From positions 1 through 64,000 of the forward strand of contig JBBDRW010000181.1 in the NCBI GenBank assembly GCA_040905265.1: a stretch of 64,000 nt of DNA, given 5' to 3'. This DNA comes from JBBDRW01 sp040905265 (GTDB lineage Bacteria > Bacteroidota > Rhodothermia > Balneolales > Balneolaceae). Both the position numbers and the translations under genes were made by a program. Below, one piece after another: positions 1 to 8,587 of this stretch (position 1 is its first letter; each line of letters begins with the position of its first letter). The notes below the pieces were generated by a model that was given only the letters and a program-made list of their open reading frames with translations, was not told the DNA's origin and ran no database searches.

Positions 1-15
1 GTTTCAGATAAAAGT

Positions 16-49
16 AAAGCCGTCGAATTAAGACTGAATCGACGGCTTT
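16..49 (-). terminator. Rho-independent terminator after the RNase Z gene
   Basis: A perfect 11-bp stem (16-26 paired with 39-49) closes a 12-nt loop. Read on the minus strand it is followed by a T-rich tract. It lies about 35 bp beyond the RNase Z stop codon and so ends that minus-strand transcript. Confidence 0.75.
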
Positions 50-84
50 GGACTCCCGGACTTTACTCAAAACGGTATGTTCAA

Positions 85-1311
85 TTAGAATCGATTAAAA
101 TCGTCGAATGGAGTACGCGGAGTAATATGCCGCGGCTTCCGTGTGTTAGTATCATCATTGCGATCCTTCCGCGGCCTGTTGTCATCGGATGATGACCGCC
201 GTTTTCTCGGCTCGTCGCTGCGATTGTTTTTCCGGTAGTTTCCACCGGAGCTGCTGCCACGCGCTTTCCGTTTTCTGAAACGTTTCTGCTTGTTATCAGA
301 CTTTCTGCCACGTTTGGATCCTTTGTTCCCTCCGCCCTGGCTGCTGTCAATCTCTTTGATGTAGACTCTTGGCTTGATAATCCCCTTCTCTCTGGCCGGA
401 TCTGTAAAAATAGGCCTCATCTCCGTAGCAAGCCATGCAGGAAAGAAGTGTTCCCTGGCTTCTCGTAACAATACAAACGGATTTGTATAACGGGCTGAAA
501 AGTGGGTAATCACCAGCAGCTTCGTCTGCGCTTCATTTGCAACTCTTGCAGCATCAATAGCTGTGGAGTGTCCGGTCTCTTCTGCTTTATCAGACAGATT
601 ACTGCTGAATGTCGCCTCATGCAGAAGTACATTCGTGTTCATACCCAGTTTGACAGAGTTCGGACAGTACCTGGTATCCGTAACATAAGCAAAACTGTCA
701 CCCGGCCGTGGATGACCGACAATATCGCTTGATTCGATAACGGTTCCATCCTCAAGCGTTATATCGTTCCCTGCTTTCAACTCCTTGTACTGCCAGTCTT
801 CCGCTATACCAAGTTCTTCCGCTTTATCTGAATCAACCTTTCCTGGCCGGTCTTTTTCCTGAAATCGGAACCCGATACAGAATTCTGTATGCTTCAGCGG
901 GCGTGCTTCAATATAGAACTCATCTTCATCTACAGGACGAGCTTCGTCAAATCCCTCTTCCAGCTCCACAAATTTCACTTCATAGCCAAGATCAACCTTT
1001 GCAAAATTAAAATTCCAGGTCACATACTCTTCCACCCCTTTTGGCCCGACAATAGTGAGTGGTTTATCACGCCTCTGTAACTGAAGAGTGGACATGAGTC
1101 CGATCAGCCCGGCATAGTGATCGACATCAAAATGTGACAGAAAGATGTAATCGACTTTCGAACGTTTTAGCCCGGCCTGAAGCATTCTCATCTGTGTATT
1201 CTCACCACAGTCGAATAGAAAAATAGTGCCTTCCCTCCACAGCGCAACCGATGGAAGGTGCCGGGTTGCTGTCGGTGTTGCGGATGCGACTCCTAATGGT
1301 ACGATAATCAT
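85..1311 (-). CDS. rnz: Ribonuclease Z with altered metal motif and long basic C-terminal tail
   Basis: Metallo-beta-lactamase fold nuclease that would mature tRNA 3' ends in the cytoplasm. Family signatures are DCGENTQ near residue 36, the exosite loop EKDRPGK near residue 153, HEATF near 232, GHSTA near 248 and THFSARY near 270. The first metal motif, normally H-x-H-x-D-H, reads HFDVDH (about residues 60-65), so the second histidine is aspartate; I confirmed this from the codons. The catalytic part ends near residue 320. About 85 more residues follow, dominated by Arg, Lys, Ser, Gly and Asn, probably disordered and RNA-binding. Normal bacterial RNase Z is about 305-320 residues. The gene is monocistronic, with its own terminator downstream. 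Confidence 0.88.
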   Translation of the reverse strand: MIIVPLGVASATPTATRHLPSVALWREGTIFLFDCGENTQMRMLQAGLKRSKVDYIFLSHFDVDHYAGLIGLMSTLQLQRRDKPLTIVGPKGVEEYVTWNFNFAKVDLGYEVKFVELEEGFDEARPVDEDEFYIEARPLKHTEFCIGFRFQEKDRPGKVDSDKAEELGIAEDWQYKELKAGNDITLEDGTVIESSDIVGHPRPGDSFAYVTDTRYCPNSVKLGMNTNVLLHEATFSSNLSDKAEETGHSTAIDAARVANEAQTKLLVITHFSARYTNPFVLLREAREHFFPAWLATEMRPIFTDPAREKGIIKPRVYIKEIDSSQGGGNKGSKRGRKSDNKQKRFRKRKARGSSSGGNYRKNNRSDEPRKRRSSSDDNRPRKDRNDDTNTRKPRHITPRTPFDDFNRF

Positions 1312-1392
1312 TGTTTTCTCCCGTAGTATCTGTGAACCAGGGAATTACCAGTCAGGTAATGAACCCGTTCGTTTCACCGTTTTTATGTATGT

Positions 1393-3198
1393 TTATATGT
1401 CTTGAAGCTCCTGCTCCAGAAGCTGTTTCCTGTACATGGTTGCATAATACCCATCAAGTTCCAGCAGTTCATCATGAGATCCGTGCTCCAGAAGAGAACC
1501 GTCCCCAATGTAGTATATCATGTCTGCATCTTTCACAGTTGAAATTCTGTGACTGATCATTATAGTCGTTCTGTTCTTGAGTTCGCTTCTGAGATAGTGC
1601 AGAATGGCATCTTCCGTTTTCGTATCCACTGCACTTAATGAATCGTCCAAAATGAGAATTTTGGGATCTTTGATCAAGGCTCTTGCAATAGCGGTTCTTT
1701 GTTTTTGACCGCCGGAGAGAGTAATTCCGCGCTCTCCCACCATAGTCTCAAATTTTTTCTCAAATTCCAAAATATTATCCAGTATCTGAGCTTTTTCAGC
1801 TGCACTCTCAATTTCTATATCCGATGCTTCATCAACTCCGAATGCAATATTTTCTCTCAGTGTAGTAGAGAAAAGGAACGTATCCTGGGGTACATAACCG
1901 ATGTTCCGTCGAAGCTGGGATACCGGCCACTCTTTAATATCTATACCATCCATAAAAATATTACCTTCACTGGTATCAAACAAACGGGGAATCAGTTGTA
2001 CAAATGTCGTTTTACCCGCCCCGGTCCGGCCGACAATTCCGATATGGGATCCTGGTTGTATGGTGAGGCTGATATTCCGGAGTGCGGGTTCAGCAGCTCC
2101 CGGATAGGTAAAACTGACATCTCTGAATTCAATCAATCCTTCAACCAATTCGTCAGAAACAGTCTCATGACTGCTCTCCTCATCCAGAATGGCGATCTCC
2201 TCCTGCAAAACTTCATCGATACGCTTCCAGGATGCCATTGATTTTTGGAATCGGTTGACGGTATATCCAAGAGATGCGACTGGCCAGGTGAGATAGGCTA
2301 CGTAGATTACAAACTCGGCGATGTTTCCGATCGTAATCAACCCTTCAATCACCATGTTACCCCCCTGCCAGATCACAATTACGACGGAAACTCCAATCAG
2401 AAGATTCAGAGTCGGATGGAAAAGGGACTCAACCATATCAAGGCGTAATTTCTTGATTCTGTATGAATCGCTCTCACTGTCGAACCGAGTTTGCTCATAC
2501 TCTTCACGGTTGTATGCCTTGATCAGGCGGATACTTGAGAAGGCTTCGTTCGCTCTGCCGGCAATCCGGGAGTACTGCTCCTGGATAATTGTCTGATAGT
2601 CGTGAATATACCCGCTTACCCAGTAAGCAAACGCAGAAAGCAGCGGGAGAGGAAGCAATGCCCAAAGTGTTAATTCCGGGTTCACGATCAGCATCATTGT
2701 AATAATAAATCCGGCCCGGGTAATCGTATTGATTGTATACATGTATACAGGGCCGAAGTACTCCCGAACTCTTCCGACATCTTCGGTAGCCCGTACATAG
2801 ATTTCACCTGAACTGTGTTCCGAAAAATATCTCTGGGGCAGGGTCAAAAGCTTGTCCATGATCCGGTTTCGTATATCGAACTCAATCTTTCTGGAAGTGA
2901 CGATCAAGGTCTGCCGGGTTGCAAAAAGGAGTATGCCGTAAAGTGCGACCGTGCCGATAAGCAGCAGTGAATTGACTGCCAGAACTTCACCCGCTTCGGT
3001 AGAGAAGAGAACCTGAAAAATACTGGAATATGATTCCTGATACTCATCCCCCAGGAGTTCGACCTCATCCATAGTCCTCCTGATCAGGACCGGAATCCAT
3101 ATCAGAAAAAAATTGGCCCCTGTAAGGAATACCGAACCGAGTATAATCGTACCTTTATACCTGGCGAAAAAGCGATTTAATTTGGACAGTGCTTCCAA
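1393..3198 (-). CDS. ABC exporter, fused membrane and ATPase domains (MsbA/BmrA type)
   Basis: A 601-residue half-transporter that should homodimerise in the inner membrane and export a lipid, peptide or drug; the substrate cannot be told. Residues 1-330 are a type I exporter membrane domain with about six helices, starting at a hydrophobic segment near residue 15. The ATPase domain has Walker A GRTGAGKTT, the signature LSGGQKQR, Walker B ILILDDS followed by the D-loop, and the switch histidine in ISHRIST. GGAG lies about 6 bases before the start. The upstream flavoprotein gene ends 45 bp away, so co-transcription is likely. The length is normal for the family and no residue is missing. Confidence 0.92.
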   Translation of the reverse strand: MEALSKLNRFFARYKGTIILGSVFLTGANFFLIWIPVLIRRTMDEVELLGDEYQESYSSIFQVLFSTEAGEVLAVNSLLLIGTVALYGILLFATRQTLIVTSRKIEFDIRNRIMDKLLTLPQRYFSEHSSGEIYVRATEDVGRVREYFGPVYMYTINTITRAGFIITMMLIVNPELTLWALLPLPLLSAFAYWVSGYIHDYQTIIQEQYSRIAGRANEAFSSIRLIKAYNREEYEQTRFDSESDSYRIKKLRLDMVESLFHPTLNLLIGVSVVIVIWQGGNMVIEGLITIGNIAEFVIYVAYLTWPVASLGYTVNRFQKSMASWKRIDEVLQEEIAILDEESSHETVSDELVEGLIEFRDVSFTYPGAAEPALRNISLTIQPGSHIGIVGRTGAGKTTFVQLIPRLFDTSEGNIFMDGIDIKEWPVSQLRRNIGYVPQDTFLFSTTLRENIAFGVDEASDIEIESAAEKAQILDNILEFEKKFETMVGERGITLSGGQKQRTAIARALIKDPKILILDDSLSAVDTKTEDAILHYLRSELKNRTTIMISHRISTVKDADMIYYIGDGSLLEHGSHDELLELDGYYATMYRKQLLEQELQDI

Positions 3199-3243
3199 AA
3201 TCTCCGTTCTTCTGTAGTGCCGGCCAATTGATGGCCGAAATAG

Positions 3244-4287
3244 TTAAACTCTCACTGAATCAAATTTTTCTATCCAGTTTCTGGCAAGTTTCAGTCCTGA
3301 ACAGTATGCAGAATCAACGCTGCTTCCTGAGAAGTAGTCTCCGACCAAAGCAAGTGGTGAATCGAGCTCTTCAAAATCGAGATATGGCATGTTCAGAATT
3401 TTTCTCGCCTTTTTATACCGCCAGAAGTGAAGCTGTTTCCACTCCGGTTTTTGAATCCAATCTCCTGCAATTGCGGAAGCACGTTCCAGAAGTGCCAGCT
3501 GAATAGTCTCCGGACTCCTTTCCCGATATGTCTGAACAAACTGCGGTGTAGATCGGATGACAAGAGAACATTCCGGCAGTTCTCTTTTACTCCCTTCATT
3601 TGTAATGAATTCAATATCGTCTCCCTGGCACTGAATCCCCTCCCAGTCGGGCAGCTCCCGGCTGCCGTATCCGGCAAGCAACATATAAGCAGGGTCATAG
3701 TGAATTTCATCAATCTGACTGATAATCTTCAGAGTATCGATTTCATCCTGACAGGTCAGGATCACACCATACGCTTGCGGTGCCGGAAGTGCGATAATCA
3801 CAGCATCCGCTTCAAATGTATTGTAATTGGTCAGATTGATCATCCATGGCCGTTTTTTCGTGCGGTATGGCCCGAAATAAGTGAGTCCGCCGGCCTTCTC
3901 TTCCGTTTTCACATCAACCCACCTGGCGAGATATTTCCCGATTCTGTTCATCCCTTCTGTCGCGGTATAGGATGTAGATCCGTTGGCATTCGGGTCATCC
4001 TCGTAGAGTGTGTTGCCGTCATGATAGGAGAAACGGTTTCCCCAGACTCGAATCAGGTTCTTTTCCAGAAGTTCAGAGACAAATCCGCTGAATTCAGCAG
4101 ATTCTGCTGTAAAACTTGATACTCCGTGATCCAGTTTTATTGAATTGTCTTTACCGGCGTATCGGGTTGCAAGCCTGCCACCAAATCCTCTGCTCTTTTC
4201 AATAACCGTTACATCATGTCCCGCTTTTGCGAGTTCACGGCCTGCAGTTAATCCCGATATTCCGGCTCCGATAATACCAATTTTCAT
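3244..4287 (-). CDS. Renalase-like FAD/NAD(P)-dependent oxidoreductase
   Basis: A 347-residue cytoplasmic flavoprotein. The N-terminus is a textbook dinucleotide-binding fold: GAGISGLTAG, then an acidic residue ending beta-2 (VIEKSRG) and the GGRLATR segment typical of the renalase/amine-oxidase-like family. The C-terminus carries the second FAD motif around LALVGDYFSGSSVDSA. Bacterial renalases oxidise aberrant dihydropyridine forms of NAD(P)H, but this family is broad and the substrate here is not known. It precedes the ABC exporter by 45 bp on the same strand. No signal peptide is seen. Confidence 0.8.
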   Translation of the reverse strand: MKIGIIGAGISGLTAGRELAKAGHDVTVIEKSRGFGGRLATRYAGKDNSIKLDHGVSSFTAESAEFSGFVSELLEKNLIRVWGNRFSYHDGNTLYEDDPNANGSTSYTATEGMNRIGKYLARWVDVKTEEKAGGLTYFGPYRTKKRPWMINLTNYNTFEADAVIIALPAPQAYGVILTCQDEIDTLKIISQIDEIHYDPAYMLLAGYGSRELPDWEGIQCQGDDIEFITNEGSKRELPECSLVIRSTPQFVQTYRERSPETIQLALLERASAIAGDWIQKPEWKQLHFWRYKKARKILNMPYLDFEELDSPLALVGDYFSGSSVDSAYCSGLKLARNWIEKFDSVRV

Positions 4288-4417
4288 AACGTTGGTGTCT
4301 CTTTATTCTCTGTTATCAGTTTTTTCTCTGTTCGCAGTATCATTCGTTTTCTTCAGTATCCCCGATATCTGCAAATTAAAAAACAGGGATGCCCCAAGGT
4401 ACGATTTCACGGATAAA

Positions 4418-5791
4418 TTATGGATGAAAAATTGAAACTTTTGGTTCCACTGCATCTTTTCCGATCAGTGCGGGCCAGAATGCGATCACTTCACTTGCTT
4501 TTGGCCTCCCTCCGGCATATCCGGTTACACCACCCGGCCCGGTTAGAATTAAGGGTATAATCTCTTTTCCTGCCCGCTCCAGCTCTCTGCGGTCATCCCC
4601 CTTCATTGAGATCCGCAACGAGATTTCGTTCAGGCCCCGGCCTGCCTCACCCGGTATGACCTCCTCTTCACTGCAGGCATTCAGGCCAATCAGTTCAGCC
4701 CTGTACTCAGTGAGTTCAATACCCAGGTTCTTCAGCCGTCTGCGAAGAATTTCTGCTGCACAGAGTGCTTTTTCTACAGGGTCCGGCCAACAATAGACCA
4801 GTGTCGATGAGAGTTTATATCCATCATGATAACTCGCAGAAACCTTGTAAGAGTCAGTTTTGGGTTTGCCGGTTATACCGCTCACCCGAACTCTGTCCAT
4901 GCCCTCCTCAGCAAGCCGAACAGATGTGAAATCTGCTGTGACATCGGGTGTGATATACGACGAGGGATCGGCGATCTCATAGAGTAGCTGCTCTTTCACT
5001 GTCATCTCATCGATGAGCCCTCCCGTCCCGGGGTGCTTGGTTACAACAAACGTACCGTCCGGATAGGCTTCAATAATTGGAAATCCGATACTCTCGAAAC
5101 TCTCTACTCGTTTCCAGTCTGTAAAATTGCCTCCGGATGCCTGTGCACCACACTCGATGATGTGGCCGGCAATGGTTCCGGCAGAGAGCCTGTCATAATC
5201 ATCTTCAGGCCAGCCAAACTCATGCACCAGAGGGCCGAGGATCAAACTTGTATCTGTTACCCGGCCGGTAATAACAATATCGGCACCTCTGGCAAGTGCA
5301 TCTACAATCGGTTGGCAGCCAAAATAGATGTTGGCGCTACGAAGCTTCTCCTGAACAGTGGATATCTCCTTTCCGCTATCCATATTCTCCAGAAGAAATC
5401 CCCTGTTGATCATCTCCCCAATCCTGTGCAGAATATCGTCCCCGTCTACCACAGCAACCGTCAGATCCTTCTCACCAAGCTCCGTGGCCAGACTCAGAAG
5501 TGCATCCTTGCATGCGGTCGGATTGGCTCCTCCTGCGTTACAGACAACCCGAATCTTCTTCTCCCTCAGTTCGGGTAACGCCTCTTTCATCAGATCAATA
5601 AAATCCTTCGCGTAGCCGGCTTCAGGAGTACGAGCCTTTTGCTTGTGAAGAATGGACATGGTTACTTCGGCAAGGTAATCCATGACCAGATAATCGATCG
5701 GGCCTTTTCTGATCTGATCCAGAGGGGCGGCAGGAAGGTCTCCCCAGAAGCCCTGGCCGGACGCGATACGAATGGAGTGTTTAAATGGCAT
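4418..5791 (-). CDS. AtuA family (DUF1446) acyl-CoA metabolism protein
   Basis: This 457-residue protein belongs to the AtuA/DUF1446 family, found in acyclic terpene utilisation and other acyl-CoA carboxylase pathways; its exact reaction is not established. The family N-terminus (IRIASGQGFWGD, then DYLVMDYLAE) and the glycine-rich CNAGGANP and GRVTDTSL segments are clear. I place the start at 5791 rather than at a longer in-frame ATG (5839). The family match begins there, AGAGGA lies just upstream, and the longer form would run into the upstream amidohydrolase stop at 5805. It is the last gene of a tight minus-strand operon behind three secreted amidohydrolases. An acyl-CoA carboxyltransferase gene lies upstream on the same strand. 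Confidence 0.85.
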   Translation of the reverse strand: MPFKHSIRIASGQGFWGDLPAAPLDQIRKGPIDYLVMDYLAEVTMSILHKQKARTPEAGYAKDFIDLMKEALPELREKKIRVVCNAGGANPTACKDALLSLATELGEKDLTVAVVDGDDILHRIGEMINRGFLLENMDSGKEISTVQEKLRSANIYFGCQPIVDALARGADIVITGRVTDTSLILGPLVHEFGWPEDDYDRLSAGTIAGHIIECGAQASGGNFTDWKRVESFESIGFPIIEAYPDGTFVVTKHPGTGGLIDEMTVKEQLLYEIADPSSYITPDVTADFTSVRLAEEGMDRVRVSGITGKPKTDSYKVSASYHDGYKLSSTLVYCWPDPVEKALCAAEILRRRLKNLGIELTEYRAELIGLNACSEEEVIPGEAGRGLNEISLRISMKGDDRRELERAGKEIIPLILTGPGGVTGYAGGRPKASEVIAFWPALIGKDAVEPKVSIFHP

Positions 5792-5804
5792 GGGTTCCTC
5801 TAGT

Positions 5805-7154
5805 TCATCGGGTTGCATCCCAGTCCAGAAACTCCTCAAAAAGTTGTTGTTGCCGGCTCTCCATCGGGATAAGATAACCGTTGATCATCACATTGTGAAT
5901 GTGAGTGGAGGGCTCAAATGGATCGCCATCTGTAAGAACCAGGTTTGCCTGTTTTCCAGGCTCAATACTTCCAAAACGGTCTTCTACCCCCCAGGCTCTT
6001 GCCGGATTGATCGTAATTGACTTCAGGGCTTCCTCTCTCCCAAGTCCATACGCAGCAGCATATCCAGCTTCAAAGAGCAGGTTCCGGACATTCTCTGTTT
6101 CACCCGTACCGAGCAGTACCAAAACCCCGGCTTCAGCAAGCAGTCCCGGATTTTGATAGGGGCGCTGGTAGTTGTCGTAGGAGCGTAATGGCGTATAGAG
6201 CGTGTTTACGATAACGGGGACTTCTGCCTCGGCAATACGTGATGCCACTCTCCACCCTTCGGCCACTCCCTGAAACAGAAACGAAATCTCCGGGTAGTTT
6301 GAGATCCACTCCAGTGCCTTCAGAATGTCACGCTCCCGGTTTACCCGTAGAATGACAGGAATTTCCCCCCGAACGACCTCCCGCATCGCTTCCAGCCTAA
6401 GATTTCGTTCCGGCCGACTCGTTGTCGCTTCGCCTTGGTTGTAGGCAGAAATCATCGACTCATAGAACTGAGCGTCCTGCCAATAGTCGTCCAGCTCATC
6501 TCGTTGACTCTCATATCTCTCCATTGCATCCTCGTTGGAGGTGTCCGCTGGCAGAGAAGGCCATTCGACAACCAGTGCTGCCCGTTCTGTGACCGCCATG
6601 GCTTCAGGAGTATACCCCCATAGATCAATCAGAGCAGCCTTTCCGGCAACCTGAGAAGAGGCAGGGGAGCTGATTACGGTCGTAACCCCACCGACTCGTG
6701 TGACCGGAATAGCCACAGCGTGCGGATTGATTGCAGTCACAGCCTGGACTTGCGGGTTATGGGTACCCAGTTCCCGGTGGTCTACAGTTACCGGAACTGC
6801 ACTAATTTCCACCAACCCCAGATGTGTAAATGAATCAATAAAACCGGGATAGAGATGGAGGCCTGTTGCATCGATTCGATGTACACTATCAGGGACCCGA
6901 ACGTTGCTTCCCACATGTGTAATTTCCCCCTCTTCAACGAGTACAACTCCTCCTTCAATGATACCATTTGTAACCGTGTGTACGGTTGCGTTTGTTATGG
7001 CAAAGTCTCCATATGCAGGCTTTCCAGTAATTTGTGCCCTGAGGTCTGCTGTGCCGGAATGGAACAGGATCAAGGCTGTCAGAAGAAAAGCCCGTCTCAG
7101 GCAGACATAAGTCTGTTCAGAAATTGAATATCGTTTCGATTTCGATAGCGTCAT
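5805..7154 (-). CDS. Secreted amidohydrolase-like protein lacking metal ligands
   Basis: A 449-residue imidazolonepropionase/amidohydrolase-like protein with an N-terminal signal peptide (hydrophobic stretch near residues 23-36, cleavage after DLRAQ). The fold is recognisable from the beta-sandwich start (ITNATVHTVTNG), the GFIDSFTHLG strand, and the C-terminal NPARAWGVEDRFGSIEPG with ANLVLTDGDP. The H-x-H metal motif after strand 1 is replaced by S-F-T-H, and the usual active-site Asp region reads LGTGETENV. It therefore probably lacks a full metal centre and may be a partner or binding protein of the intact paralog, whose stop codon lies 6 bp upstream. Periplasmic or surface location is inferred. 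Confidence 0.82.
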   Translation of the reverse strand: MTLSKSKRYSISEQTYVCLRRAFLLTALILFHSGTADLRAQITGKPAYGDFAITNATVHTVTNGIIEGGVVLVEEGEITHVGSNVRVPDSVHRIDATGLHLYPGFIDSFTHLGLVEISAVPVTVDHRELGTHNPQVQAVTAINPHAVAIPVTRVGGVTTVISSPASSQVAGKAALIDLWGYTPEAMAVTERAALVVEWPSLPADTSNEDAMERYESQRDELDDYWQDAQFYESMISAYNQGEATTSRPERNLRLEAMREVVRGEIPVILRVNRERDILKALEWISNYPEISFLFQGVAEGWRVASRIAEAEVPVIVNTLYTPLRSYDNYQRPYQNPGLLAEAGVLVLLGTGETENVRNLLFEAGYAAAYGLGREEALKSITINPARAWGVEDRFGSIEPGKQANLVLTDGDPFEPSTHIHNVMINGYLIPMESRQQQLFEEFLDWDATR

Positions 7155-7160
7155 ATCCGA

Positions 7161-8567
7161 CTACTCTTCAATTTGATGTTGGTTCAAACCGGAATTGATC
7201 CGGAAGTGGTGGTCCTGGATACTCTCACTGTATTCTGTTTCGTGATAATCAACAGATGGAGACACCCGTATTCTCATGTCATCCGGGTCTGATGAGCGGT
7301 CAAAATAGATGTTGCCATCTATTACTGTCAGTTCATTCACACTATATATGCTGAGTGGATGGCCCGACCAGACGGAGAGATCTCCCTCCTTTCCGATCTC
7401 CAGGCTGCCTACACGGTCATCAATACCAAGTTGCTTGGCCGGATTGAGAGTGATCATTCGTATCGCATCATTCTCCGATGTTCCACCATAACGCATCGAT
7501 TTGGCAGCTTCCAGGTTCAGATGGCGTATCAGTTCATTGCTGTCGGAGTGGATACTGGTAACAACTTCATTTTCGTTCAGAATTGTAGCACTGTAGGCTG
7601 TGGAGTAGTAGACCTCAAACTTGTAGGCCCACCAGTCAGAAAATATGGAAGCGTGTGCACCTGCTTCCCGGAGTTCAGGGGCTACCTTGAACGCTTCATT
7701 CGCATGCTGAAATGTATAACCGGTAATGCCGTAGTCTGAAAATATCCTGGTAAGCATGAAGATTTCATCCGCACGATAAGAGTGTGCATGAACGATGATA
7801 TTCCCGTCAAGTATATCGAGGATCACTTCAAGACGTAAATTTTCAGGAACCGGGACCGGCGGAATGCCGTCAGGGTTCTGATCATACTCTCGCTTCATGG
7901 CCAGATAATCGTCTCGTTTCGATCGGTAATCAATGGCGGCATCAAAATACTCACGGATAACCTGTTCCACTCCCATTCGTGTTCTGGGCTGGACACCGCT
8001 ATCCTGGCCATGTACGCGTGTTGGATTCTCACCCAGTGCAAATTTAACCGTTTGAGGCGCTCCTTCCATTATCATATCGTACTGAGACCGGCCGTAACGA
8101 AGTTTCAGTGTAACATTTCGTCCGCCTATCACATTTGCAGAACCATGCATCAGATTGATCGTCGTTACACCGCCTGCAAGAGCACGGTATATTGCAACGC
8201 TGTTGGGGTCGATGGATTCTGCCATTGTAACTTCAGGCGTTACAGGATGAGAGCTCTCATTGACCCCAATGGAGTTGAGATGTGAATGTGCGTCCACTAT
8301 TCCCGGCATAATATATTTATCGCTCGCATCGATGACTTCTATATCTTCGGGAGCCGCCAGATTCTGTCCGATCGCCTGAATCAAACCATCGACAATCATG
8401 ATATCTGTATCGGGAAGGTCATCACCCGTGACAGGTATCACCGTCGCATTCCTCAATAAAAGGGAACCGCCATCCTGTGCAGACAGAGAAACAGTGCCGG
8501 AACAGAGAGTAAAAAAGGCCAGAAAAAGAGTACTGAAAAGGGAATATTGCCTGTAATTAGCAGTCAT
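7161..8567 (-). CDS. Secreted amidohydrolase with intact metal site
   Basis: A 468-residue amidohydrolase superfamily member, metal-dependent and acting on C-N bonds; the substrate is not evident. The signal peptide is a hydrophobic run near residues 10-30 with cleavage around SLSAQ. Metal ligands are complete by eye: HSH in GIVDAHSHLNS (near residue 88), HAHSYR in the middle, FQHANEA, and Asp in SIHSDSNEL. The C-terminal composite domain has NPAKQLGIDDRVGSLEIG followed by GDLSVWSGHP. It is the only one of the three tandem paralogs that keeps every ligand, so it is the likely catalytic member. Spacings are 20 bp from the upstream paralog and 6 bp to the downstream one. Confidence 0.88.
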   Translation of the reverse strand: MTANYRQYSLFSTLFLAFFTLCSGTVSLSAQDGGSLLLRNATVIPVTGDDLPDTDIMIVDGLIQAIGQNLAAPEDIEVIDASDKYIMPGIVDAHSHLNSIGVNESSHPVTPEVTMAESIDPNSVAIYRALAGGVTTINLMHGSANVIGGRNVTLKLRYGRSQYDMIMEGAPQTVKFALGENPTRVHGQDSGVQPRTRMGVEQVIREYFDAAIDYRSKRDDYLAMKREYDQNPDGIPPVPVPENLRLEVILDILDGNIIVHAHSYRADEIFMLTRIFSDYGITGYTFQHANEAFKVAPELREAGAHASIFSDWWAYKFEVYYSTAYSATILNENEVVTSIHSDSNELIRHLNLEAAKSMRYGGTSENDAIRMITLNPAKQLGIDDRVGSLEIGKEGDLSVWSGHPLSIYSVNELTVIDGNIYFDRSSDPDDMRIRVSPSVDYHETEYSESIQDHHFRINSGLNQHQIEE

Positions 8568-8587
8568 AATAAAAAATCAATTCCGGA

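Noticed and set aside
3427..4119. A 230-codon plus-strand frame opposite the renalase-like gene
   Set aside because: It is antisense to a well-supported flavoprotein, lacks any recognisable motif and has a cysteine-rich, low-quality composition typical of shadow frames.
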